A DNA stretch of 64,000 nucleotides, from IMG/VR virus record IMGVR_UViG_3300018080_004265, positions 62,001 through 126,000 of that record; one strand, given 5' to 3'. This DNA comes from a virus. The translations under genes and the position numbers were made by a program. This document shows positions 1 to 7,502 of this stretch, piece by piece (position 1 is the stretch's first letter; each line of letters opens with the position of its first letter). The notes under the pieces are model-generated. The model worked only from the letters and a program-made list of their open reading frames with translations. It was not told the DNA's origin and made no database searches.

Positions 1-411
1 GATGAGGCATTATTTTCAAAAAAGAATATGGAATTAGCTGCCAAAGATAGAATGAGAGAAATAAAACTTTGGAGTAAAATTAAAAAAGAACTTGATAATA
101 ATACTTTTGATACTCACAATGTTAATAATCATCAACTTATAAGTTATGGTCAGAGATTTCTTAAAATGGGACTTAATTTAAAACATTCTCCCAATGCTAA
201 TACCGGAGAGGTTAATAATATATTGGGGCAAATGATAACAACATTAAAAGTCGCAAAGGATAATGGAGTTGAAGATGAGATTCTTAAAGCATTAACTCCA
301 AATGAACAACAAGAAATTATTAATTATATGAAAATAAGCACTGGAATAGATTTATCTAAAAATTTACCAGAAGGTAAACCACAGTTAAGAATTTTGGAGG
401 GTAAACAATGA
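1..411 (+). CDS. C-terminal part of an unrecognised late protein (truncated at window edge)
   Basis: The reading frame is open from base 1 and no ribosome site precedes the first ATG at 28, so this is the tail of a gene that begins upstream. The visible 136 residues are hydrophilic and helix-prone, rich in Lys, Asn and Glu, with no membrane segment and no motif I recognise. Its place directly before small membrane proteins and the fibre cluster suggests a virion or assembly role, but that is positional inference only. It ends in a 4-base overlap with the next gene, implying translational coupling. Confidence 0.8.
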   Translation, partial: DEALFSKKNMELAAKDRMREIKLWSKIKKELDNNTFDTHNVNNHQLISYGQRFLKMGLNLKHSPNANTGEVNNILGQMITTLKVAKDNGVEDEILKALTPNEQQEIINYMKISTGIDLSKNLPEGKPQLRILEGKQ

Positions 412-680
412 CACACAAATATTATGTTGCTGAATGTTATGGACAAGGGTTTATAACACATGATCATCAAGAAGAAGATAATCTTCAATTTGAAGGATTT
501 CCTGGTAATGTATGGCTTGTTAGATCATCTACTGAAGAGAATTCAGGCAATATATTAACTTGGGCAGCTGGAGTAAGTGGTGAAGAAAAAACTCTTTCAG
601 AGGCTCAAAATATTGTAGACGCAACAAATCCTACTGATATAGAAGGTAATCCAATAACAATAACAGTTCCTGCGTCATAA
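408..680 (+). CDS. Small unrecognised late protein
   Basis: A 90-residue acidic protein starting in the ATGA overlap, with a good ribosome site (GGAGGG) upstream. It is soluble-looking, mixes aromatic and acidic residues at the N-terminus (YYVAECYGQG) and ends in a short Pro/Thr-rich tail. I do not recognise the family. A small virion or tail-accessory protein would fit the neighbourhood. Confidence 0.75.
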   Translation: MTHKYYVAECYGQGFITHDHQEEDNLQFEGFPGNVWLVRSSTEENSGNILTWAAGVSGEEKTLSEAQNIVDATNPTDIEGNPITITVPAS

Positions 681-699
681 AAGATAAGGAGGATAAGTT

Positions 700-1017
700 A
701 TGTGGGTAAAGATAGTAGAATTTTTGCTTAATCAAGGTCTTGCGGGGATTGCAATACTGGCATTAGGTGGTGCTGCTTGGATTTTTTATAAAGATAATCA
801 AAAAAAAGAAGTATCACATCATGGAGAAAAAAAAGAAATAACAGAAAAGTTTATTCAATTATCTAATGAAGCGGTAAAATATATACAAGAAAATACTTCA
901 AGTCTTAAAGAATTACGAGAAGATATAAAAGAAGATCGACATGCGCGCGAAAGAGTTAATGAGAGAATGTTACAAGCATTGCAAGATGCAATAAGGGATT
1001 ATAGAAGAGGAGAATAA
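700..1017 (+). CDS. Small single-pass membrane protein with coiled-coil tail
   Basis: 105 residues. Residues about 8-29 form one hydrophobic helix (LLNQGLAGIAILALGGAAWI), followed by a highly charged, probably coiled-coil stretch of Lys, Glu and Arg to the end. This topology resembles small phage membrane proteins such as XhlA-like or holin-accessory proteins, but no diagnostic motif is present. The ribosome site AAGGAGG lies 8 bases before the ATG. It is followed by a second membrane protein 2 bases downstream, so the pair may act together. Confidence 0.75.
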   Translation: MWVKIVEFLLNQGLAGIAILALGGAAWIFYKDNQKKEVSHHGEKKEITEKFIQLSNEAVKYIQENTSSLKELREDIKEDRHARERVNERMLQALQDAIRDYRRGE

Positions 1018-1019
1018 TA

Positions 1020-1358
1020 ATGAATATGGTTTTTATAGTATTTGCAATAATGATGTTTATTAGTTTTCTTATTGCATCAAGATTAACATACACTTTTTTT
1101 AAATTAGCTGAAATAATGAAAAGCAAAAAGAATTTAGCTAAATTTTTAGGGTATTTTTCATCAGCCGGTGCGATTGTTGCATTATCAGTTTTAGCAACAA
1201 ATATTATGAGTATTTTTGCTAGTACTGTTGATAGATATGTAACTTATCTTGTATATAGCTCAATTGGCACGCTTATTAATATATCTGTATTTGTATGTTC
1301 TTTAATTCTATTTTATATAGTAGAAATTAAAAACGGCAATGGTAAATCTATTAAATAA
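1020..1358 (+). CDS. Small multi-pass membrane protein
   Basis: 112 residues with three clear hydrophobic segments at about 2-28, 43-70 and 78-101, separated by short Lys-rich loops and ending in a basic tail. The size and topology would suit a holin or another inner-membrane phage protein, yet the peptidase lysis genes lie 24 kb away, so the role is uncertain. It follows the preceding single-pass membrane protein almost without a gap, which suggests co-translation. Confidence 0.72.
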   Translation: MNMVFIVFAIMMFISFLIASRLTYTFFKLAEIMKSKKNLAKFLGYFSSAGAIVALSVLATNIMSIFASTVDRYVTYLVYSSIGTLINISVFVCSLILFYIVEIKNGNGKSIK

Positions 1359-1369
1359 AGGCAACTTAA

Positions 1370-1798
1370 ATGGGTGTAACAGGAACAGGACAACCTTATG
1401 TAAATCCGGGTGATATAATACAACGTCGCTGGCAAACACCAGCTGATGCAGATAGAGTTACGCTTGTTGATGAAAATGGCAATCTTATAAATGAAAGTCA
1501 CCCATTACCAACATCAGCGACAATAGAATTAAGTGGAGTTAATATTGAAGCTGTCGCTATTAAAGATGGTACAACAGATTCTCAAAGAGCAGCAGTTGAT
1601 AGCGATGGAAGTTTACACGTAAAAATTCAAGAAGTAGAACCTTTATCCGCTACAACTGTCAATCCTTCATATATATATACTTGGACAGGAAATAATCTCA
1701 CAAAAATTAGAAAAACAATTGGATCTAATAGTTGGGAAAAAACCTTGTCATATACTAATAATAATTTGACAAGCGTTAGCGGATGGGTTTCAGTATGA
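1370..1798 (+). CDS. Predicted virion structural / fibre-associated protein
   Basis: 142 residues. The N-terminal part carries GTGQPYVNPGD and the middle carries VAIKDGTTDSQRAAVD, a pattern I associate with phage structural proteins that read 'xIKDGxxxxxAxVDxxGxLxV'. The C-terminal 50 residues are a Tyr/Thr/Asn-rich beta repeat (YTWTGNNLTKI, LSYTNNNLTS) like YD/RHS-type strands. A similar C-terminal motif occurs in the 5010-5516 protein (VEWTDSGKTKKIREEI). It is the first gene of the long adhesin/fibre block. Confidence 0.7.
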   Translation: MGVTGTGQPYVNPGDIIQRRWQTPADADRVTLVDENGNLINESHPLPTSATIELSGVNIEAVAIKDGTTDSQRAAVDSDGSLHVKIQEVEPLSATTVNPSYIYTWTGNNLTKIRKTIGSNSWEKTLSYTNNNLTSVSGWVSV

Positions 1799-2397
1799 CA
1801 TGGCATAAACACGAAGTATTAGATTTAGAACATGGAGAAATTAGAGGATTAGCACTTCCCGTCGAAACTGATGGTACTTCTGGTGAGTATTTAAGTAAAG
1901 TAAGTGATGATACAGCAGAAGGAACAATAACTTTTAATAAAGATATTATTCTTACACCAACAACTACTCCAAGTGGTTCTGAAGATGGAAGAATAACTTA
2001 TTCACAAGGTGATTTATTTGTTTATGATAGTACAAGAACTAAATGGATAAGTTTATCGAGAAGAAATTTTGTTTTTAGTAGAGATGGGCAAAATCAATCA
2101 TCTCAGTTTTTAAAAATTGGTGGAGTAGTTACTTCTGTAACTGGGTTAAAGATGCCAAGAAATGGTACTATTTTAAGAATAATAGCTAATTCAAGAAATA
2201 ATTCAAATGTAACTTATGAAGTAAGAAAAAATGGAACACCATTAGCATCTCTAGTAATTTCAGGGACACAAGGTGGATTTAATAATTATATAAATGTAGA
2301 TTTTAATGCGAATGATGATTTAAAGATATATATGAATGTAACTTCAGGCAGAGTTGATTATCCTGTAGTATGGATAGAAATAGCGTGGAGAATTTAA
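1795..2397 (+). CDS. Fibre/adhesin protein with C-terminal beta-sandwich domain shared with the next gene
   Basis: 200 residues from the ATG that overlaps the previous stop (ATGA). Residues 1-60 contain a 'LPVETDGTSGEYLSKVSDD' lead. From about residue 68 on, the protein matches the last 130 residues of the 2412-4160 product in order: YDSTRTKWISL versus YDPVRAKWLSM, then GGVVTSVTGLKMP versus GGVVSSQTGYRMP, and VDYPVVWIEIAWR versus VNYPEVWVYVAFR. The shared unit is probably a trimeric receptor-binding or knob domain; the trimer idea is inference. An in-frame ATG 12 bases upstream lies inside the preceding gene and is less likely. Confidence 0.75.
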   Translation: MTWHKHEVLDLEHGEIRGLALPVETDGTSGEYLSKVSDDTAEGTITFNKDIILTPTTTPSGSEDGRITYSQGDLFVYDSTRTKWISLSRRNFVFSRDGQNQSSQFLKIGGVVTSVTGLKMPRNGTILRIIANSRNNSNVTYEVRKNGTPLASLVISGTQGGFNNYINVDFNANDDLKIYMNVTSGRVDYPVVWIEIAWRI

Positions 2398-2411
2398 AAA
2401 GGAGGTAAATC

Positions 2412-4160
2412 ATGGCAGGTGATATGACAATTATTGTAAAGAATAATTCTGGTTCAACACAGTGGATTTATGATTTAGGTATTTCAATAGCAAATACTGC
2501 ACAAAGAACAATAAGTGATGAATTCACACAATCAGAAATATCAAAGTCGAATGATCTAAAGTCATTAGTTTTAGCAGGAACACTTGTCCTTAATAATGGT
2601 ACAAGTGATATCCCAATCCCAGAAGCAGCTGAAATATTCAATACTATAAATGAATATGAGCAAGCAAATACTTTTGCGACATCTGGTGATTTAGAAAGTA
2701 CATTAAGATTTGGTAATAGTGCAGGCAGTTTTGATATTGACATGAATAGTAATAACATTACTAACCTTGCTGATGCAGCAAATAGTTCGGATGCTGCAGC
2801 TTGGGGTCAAGTGTATACTTTAGTTGAAACAGCAACAGGTGCTATATCAACACCGAATTTAGAAACTGTTTTAGCTCAAGGTAATTCAGCTGGATCTTAC
2901 GATATTGATATGAATAGTAACAATATTGTAAATGTTGCTGATGCTGATAGTAATGATGATGCAGCAAATTGGGGTCAAATAAAAGCATTAACTGAAACAA
3001 CAAGTGGATCAATAGATCTACAAATAGTAACTGATAATGGGAATACTACAACAAATGCAATAACAATTGGTGGTAGTTCTACATTTCAAAATGATTTAAC
3101 TGTACAAGGAGATCTATATGTTCAGGGAACTGAATATATTACTAATACGGAAATTATTAGTGGAGATCAAATTATAGCAGGAAAATTAGAGATTAATGGC
3201 GATTCTTATTTGGGAAATGAATCAACTGATACTACTTTTGTTAGTGGTGATATTTACATTGGCGGAGATGCTATTGTAAGTGGTGGTGGAAGTTTTGGTT
3301 CAGATCTTGATATGAATAGCAATCAAATTAATGAAGTAGCAGACGCTACTTTAAATTCTGATGCTCCTAACTGGGGCCAAGTTCAAACATTAGTTGCTTC
3401 AAGTTCTGGTGCGGAAACATTAGAACAAATACTTGCTAAAGGAAATTCAGCTGGTTCATATGATATTGATATGAACAATAATCAGATTAATAATCTGGCT
3501 GATGCCACTTTAGATAGTGATGCAATTAATTACGGGCAAGTTAAGACTTATGTAGAAACAGTAACTGGAGGTATTGATTTACAAGCAGTAACTGATAACG
3601 GAGATACTACAACAAATGGTATTAATGTTCAAGGTGCTTCGACTTTTACTGGTGGAACAACCTTTAATACTTCAAGTCAAACTTATGCTCCAGTAATAAT
3701 CACACCACAAACTGCAGTTCCTTCAACAGCGGAAACTTCTGGTTCGTTAATGGTCTATGAAAATAAGACTTATATGTATGATCCAGTAAGGGCAAAGTGG
3801 TTGAGTATGGAAAAATTGCCTTTTGCGTTCGGTATTGGGCGTGCTGCTCAAGGAAATATTTACCTTGATATGGCAGGTGGAGTTGTATCTTCTCAAACAG
3901 GATATAGAATGCCTTATGCAGGAACAATTTTGGGTATAGCATTTGATAGTAGAAGTAATACTGATTCAGATATTGAGATCAGAAAGAATAATGTAGCTTC
4001 AGCTATAGCGACTTTATCCACAACAAATAATTCAGATGATGATTTTAATTTGAATATTGATTTTAGTGCGGGTGACAGATTGCAATGTTACCTAACATTA
4101 AATGGTGTTCAAAGAGTTAATTATCCTGAAGTTTGGGTATATGTAGCGTTTCGTGCCTGA
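2412..4160 (+). CDS. Long tail-fibre-like protein with repeats
   Basis: 582 residues, strong ribosome site (AAGGAGG). Residues 1-85 form an N-terminal domain also found in the 5010-5516 protein (both contain YDLGISI and EAxEVFN/EAAEIFN), probably the virion anchor. Four repeats follow with the core 'GNSAGSYDIDMNSNNI..ADA....WGQ' near residues 97, 155, 298 and 343. Between them lies a block beginning VTDNGNTTTNAI that continues through EYITNTEIISGDQIIAG and recurs in the 7503 and 11058 genes. The last 130 residues are the domain shared with the preceding gene. The Asn/Ser/Thr/Gly richness and lack of membrane segments fit an extended beta fibre. Function as a receptor-binding fibre is inferred from architecture. 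Confidence 0.8.
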   Translation: MAGDMTIIVKNNSGSTQWIYDLGISIANTAQRTISDEFTQSEISKSNDLKSLVLAGTLVLNNGTSDIPIPEAAEIFNTINEYEQANTFATSGDLESTLRFGNSAGSFDIDMNSNNITNLADAANSSDAAAWGQVYTLVETATGAISTPNLETVLAQGNSAGSYDIDMNSNNIVNVADADSNDDAANWGQIKALTETTSGSIDLQIVTDNGNTTTNAITIGGSSTFQNDLTVQGDLYVQGTEYITNTEIISGDQIIAGKLEINGDSYLGNESTDTTFVSGDIYIGGDAIVSGGGSFGSDLDMNSNQINEVADATLNSDAPNWGQVQTLVASSSGAETLEQILAKGNSAGSYDIDMNNNQINNLADATLDSDAINYGQVKTYVETVTGGIDLQAVTDNGDTTTNGINVQGASTFTGGTTFNTSSQTYAPVIITPQTAVPSTAETSGSLMVYENKTYMYDPVRAKWLSMEKLPFAFGIGRAAQGNIYLDMAGGVVSSQTGYRMPYAGTILGIAFDSRSNTDSDIEIRKNNVASAIATLSTTNNSDDDFNLNIDFSAGDRLQCYLTLNGVQRVNYPEVWVYVAFRA

Positions 4161-4173
4161 TGTATTTTAAGTA

Positions 4174-4950
4174 ATGTATAAGTGTGTATGTAATAAAAAG
4201 TTCAAAAATACAGGTGCTCTGGCATCACATAAACGTTTTTGTAAAAAATGGATTAAATATAAAAATGAGTTTTATAAAAATCCACCGCTTTGCAAATGCG
4301 GATGTGGAGCACCTGTTAAAAAAATAGGGAATAAGTTTATTGCTGGACATCATAAGAACACTAAAGAATTTTGGGAGAAAGTAAAAAAGGGGATAAAAAA
4401 TAGAGATAATTTATATTTAAAAGCATCAAAAAGAAAAAACAAAACATATGAAGAACTATATGGCAATGAAAAAGCGAATGAATGGAAGAACAATTTATCT
4501 CGAATTGCTTGGAATAAAAATTTAACTAAAGATTCTGATGAAAGAGTTAATAAATATGCAATAAAAATGTTGGGTAGGATAGGAAACAAAGGATTTTTGG
4601 GGAAAACGCATTCTAAGAAAACCAAAGAATTTCTTAGTAATTTAATGGCACAAAAACAAATAAGTCATCCTAGATGTAAATGGTATAAATATAAAAGAAA
4701 AAATGGAGAAATTATAAAAGTCCAAGGAACTTGGGAATTAAGGTTTGCAAAGTGTTTAGATGATATTTTTAATAATAATTGGGAATCACAATTTAATTTT
4801 GCCCCCATTAAATACCACAATAATGGAATTAAACGAAGTTATAGACCAGATTTTAGAATAAAAAATGAAGAAATTTATTTTGATGTAAAGGGATATTTTG
4901 ATAACAAATGTCAAGAAAAAAATAAGATTAGTAAGAGAACAAAACAATGA
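4174..4950 (+). CDS. Homing-endonuclease-like protein, probably frameshifted near its C-terminus
   Basis: 258 residues, strongly basic, unlike its neighbours. Residues 2-25 form a CxC...H...C zinc-finger-like unit, and residues 39-60 a second Cys/His cluster (CKCGCG...HH). A NUMOD-like DNA-binding stretch follows (TYEELYGNEKANEW, then GKTHSKKTKEFLSNLM). The C-terminal domain holds GTWELRFAK, YRPDFRI and YFDVKGY, the E...D...xxK arrangement of Vsr-like/PD-(D/E)XK homing endonucleases of the I-Bth0305I kind. The frame stops at 4950, but a one-base shift in the A7 run at 4916-4922 continues with LVREQ and IVIIDENLLKKYEEGI to a stop at 5020, typical of the family's C-terminus. It is a free-standing mobile gene between fibre genes with no strong ribosome site. 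Confidence 0.8.
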   Translation: MYKCVCNKKFKNTGALASHKRFCKKWIKYKNEFYKNPPLCKCGCGAPVKKIGNKFIAGHHKNTKEFWEKVKKGIKNRDNLYLKASKRKNKTYEELYGNEKANEWKNNLSRIAWNKNLTKDSDERVNKYAIKMLGRIGNKGFLGKTHSKKTKEFLSNLMAQKQISHPRCKWYKYKRKNGEIIKVQGTWELRFAKCLDDIFNNNWESQFNFAPIKYHNNGIKRSYRPDFRIKNEEIYFDVKGYFDNKCQEKNKISKRTKQ

Positions 4951-5009
4951 TAAAAAAATTGTTATTATTGATGAAAATCTATTAAAAAAATATGAAGAGG
5001 GAATAACTA

Positions 5010-5516
5010 ATGGCTTCTGATATTAGAATAACAGCCATAAATAACACGGGCTCGCCGATTGATGTATATGACTTAGGAATTTCTATTCCCGCATCGAGTC
5101 AGCGAGCCCTTTATTTAGAATTCAGCGATGAAGATATCGCTAGTAGTTTAGATTTAAAGTCCTATGTTGAATCAGGGGATGTAATAATTCACGATGGAAC
5201 TAAGAATCTTTCAGTATCAGAAGCCTTAGAAGTCTTTAATCAAGTTATTGGATATGAAGTAGATAAAACAATTGGAGAATCAGATCGATATATAGAATAT
5301 ATAAGAACAGGAAATTTGGTAACAAGCATTGTTGAATGGACAGATTCTGGTAAAACTAAAAAAATAAGAGAAGAAATATATACAAGGATAAATGGTTTAA
5401 TTAGCCAAGTTCAAATAAAAGATTATGATGAAGATGGGAATCTTACAACAACAAAAACTACAACTATAAATAGAATTGATTCATTAGTATCAACTGAAAC
5501 CGTGGAGGTTAGTTAA
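5010..5516 (+). CDS. Virion protein sharing the fibre N-terminal anchor domain
   Basis: 168 residues, ribosome site GAAGAGGG. Residues 1-90 parallel the N-terminus of the 2412-4160 fibre (INNTGSPIDVYDLGISIPAS and KNNSGSTQWIYDLGISIANT), so they are paralogous anchor domains. The remainder is a charged beta-rich segment (IVEWTDSGKTKKIREEIYT) resembling the end of the 1370-1798 product. It may be an adaptor or a short fibre. It ends in a TAATG overlap with the next gene. Confidence 0.75.
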   Translation: MASDIRITAINNTGSPIDVYDLGISIPASSQRALYLEFSDEDIASSLDLKSYVESGDVIIHDGTKNLSVSEALEVFNQVIGYEVDKTIGESDRYIEYIRTGNLVTSIVEWTDSGKTKKIREEIYTRINGLISQVQIKDYDEDGNLTTTKTTTINRIDSLVSTETVEVS

Positions 5517-6067
5517 TGTATCTAACAGGAGAATTTTTATTATTAGGAAAAACAGGTACTTTAGCTGAAGTTACTACTGGTGGTCTTATAAAAGTCGAAT
5601 CATATCAATCTTCTTCTGCAACTCCTACAAGAACAATTATTCAAGATTATTATAATTTACAAAATTTTGCTTCAATTGACGAAACTGGACGATTACATGT
5701 CTCAACAGCTGCTCCAGCACCTCCCGATACAACATCAATATCGAATACTCAAAAATCAAATATGACAGGGACAGTTGATTCTTTTACGATAATTCCTTCA
5801 GGACATTATATTCAATTAACTTTATTTCAAGCTGGTTCCGAATATGATTCAGTAGCAGGAAGTAATGCGGAAATATATTATGCACCTAATGGCACAACAA
5901 CAGGAATAGAGTTAATAGCCGCAATATATGTTAATGGTTCCTCTAATCAATTTGACATTACTTATATAACTCCAGAGGGTGATGGAACAAAGTCTATTCT
6001 TTTGAGAAGAAGAAGACTTGGTGGTGGTGCTAAAGAAATATTTGCAAAGTGGGGAGGATATTATTAA
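5516..6067 (+). CDS. Predicted virion structural protein
   Basis: 183 residues, preceded by GTGGAGG. The N-terminus (LLLGKTGTLAEVTTGGLIKVESY) and the beta-rich Thr/Ser content fit a structural or baseplate/fibre-accessory protein. The C-terminus, KSILLRRRRLGGGAKEIFAKW, is unusually basic. A 'DETGRLHVS' motif resembles the VDxDGSLHV motif of the 1370-1798 protein. No enzymatic motif is visible. Confidence 0.7.
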   Translation: MYLTGEFLLLGKTGTLAEVTTGGLIKVESYQSSSATPTRTIIQDYYNLQNFASIDETGRLHVSTAAPAPPDTTSISNTQKSNMTGTVDSFTIIPSGHYIQLTLFQAGSEYDSVAGSNAEIYYAPNGTTTGIELIAAIYVNGSSNQFDITYITPEGDGTKSILLRRRRLGGGAKEIFAKWGGYY

Positions 6068-6648
6068 TGCAATTAAAATTATTCTGGACTAATTTTAAAA
6101 ATACTATTAACAACAAAAAATTAGCTGAATTTGTTCAGTACCTAGAAATAGAGTCAGAAGTAACAGGTACAGAATATACAATATTCTGTTCAGAACAAAT
6201 AGTTACATATTATTGTGTAATAAATGATTCAGATAATCCCTCTGATGTTTCAGATTTTGAAAATAATTATAAATCATATTGTAATAAAAGAAATTTTGGA
6301 GAAGATTCAATTTTAGCAACTCTTAAAGGTGATGACTTATATCAAACAGCAAAAAAAACAAATATAGGAACTAGTGGGTATACAAATATTATTAATGTTA
6401 CAGTTTCTAGCGGAAAAAGATGGTTAGTGTCTCATTTAAGTATAAGTCCAAATACAAATGGTGAATGGTATTTAGATATTAATGGAAACGCAAAAGAGGG
6501 TGGATATATAGCAGCTTTTAATTTTATAAAAAGTGATTTTTGTGTTCCTCTTTTAGCAACAGAAGGACAAACTGTGAGATTAAGATATAAACCACAATCT
6601 GCAAATGCTATTTGTTATGGATGTATTAGCGGGATGAAAGTAGACTAA
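6067..6648 (+). CDS. Unrecognised late protein
   Basis: 193 residues from the ATG at 6067, which sits 10 bases after GGGGAGGA and overlaps the previous stop by one base. An in-frame ATG at 6049 lies in the previous gene and would overlap the ribosome site, so it is rejected. The C-terminal half (SGYTNIINVTVSSGKRWLVSHLSISP..GEWYLDING) looks like a beta-sandwich of the kind seen in tail accessory proteins, and resembles the middle of the following protein in layout (GGYIAAFNF there, GGYIEWQY here). No known family recognised. Confidence 0.7.
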   Translation: MQLKLFWTNFKNTINNKKLAEFVQYLEIESEVTGTEYTIFCSEQIVTYYCVINDSDNPSDVSDFENNYKSYCNKRNFGEDSILATLKGDDLYQTAKKTNIGTSGYTNIINVTVSSGKRWLVSHLSISPNTNGEWYLDINGNAKEGGYIAAFNFIKSDFCVPLLATEGQTVRLRYKPQSANAICYGCISGMKVD

Positions 6649-6657
6649 GGAGAAAAT

Positions 6658-7281
6658 ATGGATAAACTTGCTATTCCTTATAACACTATAAAAGAAATAC
6701 TTACTAATTATAATGTTCCTATATATTATTCATATAATGATGATAATACATATGATTTATTTTCTGCAAGTAAAGACTTTATTTATACTTGTAATATTAC
6801 TAGTTCTGCTAATATTCTTGATTTTGAAGAAAACATAAAAACAAATTCTGTTGAAGTAACAGGCGGAGAAAATGTTGCTATAACATTAGCAACTATTCCA
6901 TATAGATGGGCATATTCGGGATATAAAGTAGTTCAAAAATCTTTATATATAGATGGTAAAACATTAACTATAACTCCGGGTTCTTCTGGGGGATATATTG
7001 AATGGCAATATGCTTCTTTAGTTGAACTCCAAGGATTAGATGCTCAAGTATGTGGAGATGGAGCACAATTTGGAGATTATCTTAATTTAACAATTGAACA
7101 TCCTATTGTAGGGGAAGTAAATAGATTTGGGAATAATGTTTTTATGTTTGAAAATAATATATATGGTGCTATTGCAGATGTTGTAGCAGATTTAGCTGCT
7201 GGATTAAAAATACGATTATCATATTATGCATGTGATACAAATGGAAGAAATATATTAGCAAGAGTGAGGTGTTTTAGATGA
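6658..7281 (+). CDS. Unrecognised late protein, possible paralogue of the preceding gene
   Basis: 207 residues, ribosome site AAGGAG. Its order of elements parallels the preceding protein: a Tyr/Asp-rich N-terminal half containing a DFEENIKTNS segment (the neighbour has DFENNYKSYC), then a beta-sandwich-like C-terminal half ending with an Arg-containing strand (LKIRLSYYA; neighbour TVRLRYKP). This suggests an old tandem duplication. Function unknown; probably a structural component. Confidence 0.7.
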   Translation: MDKLAIPYNTIKEILTNYNVPIYYSYNDDNTYDLFSASKDFIYTCNITSSANILDFEENIKTNSVEVTGGENVAITLATIPYRWAYSGYKVVQKSLYIDGKTLTITPGSSGGYIEWQYASLVELQGLDAQVCGDGAQFGDYLNLTIEHPIVGEVNRFGNNVFMFENNIYGAIADVVADLAAGLKIRLSYYACDTNGRNILARVRCFR

Positions 7282-7475
7282 CGCTTCAAGATATTATTGA
7301 TAAATTAAATGATCTCAATTTTAATAATACTATACATAAAAATATTTTAGTAGGAACAAATATTTTTACTACATTAAAAAAAGAACTTGGGACAAGTGTA
7401 GCTAATAGAATCTATGGTATTCCATTTGAACTAGATAATACATTAGAAAAAGATCAAATTACTTTAGAATCTTAA
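7278..7475 (+). CDS. Small unrecognised late protein
   Basis: 65 residues, starting in an ATGA overlap with the preceding gene. Mixed alpha/beta composition, no Cys, no membrane segment, acidic C-terminus. Nothing in it identifies a family. The tight coupling argues that it is expressed. Confidence 0.6.
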   Translation: MTLQDIIDKLNDLNFNNTIHKNILVGTNIFTTLKKELGTSVANRIYGIPFELDNTLEKDQITLES

Positions 7476-7502
7476 ATTCAAATACATAATGGAGAATAAT
7501 AA

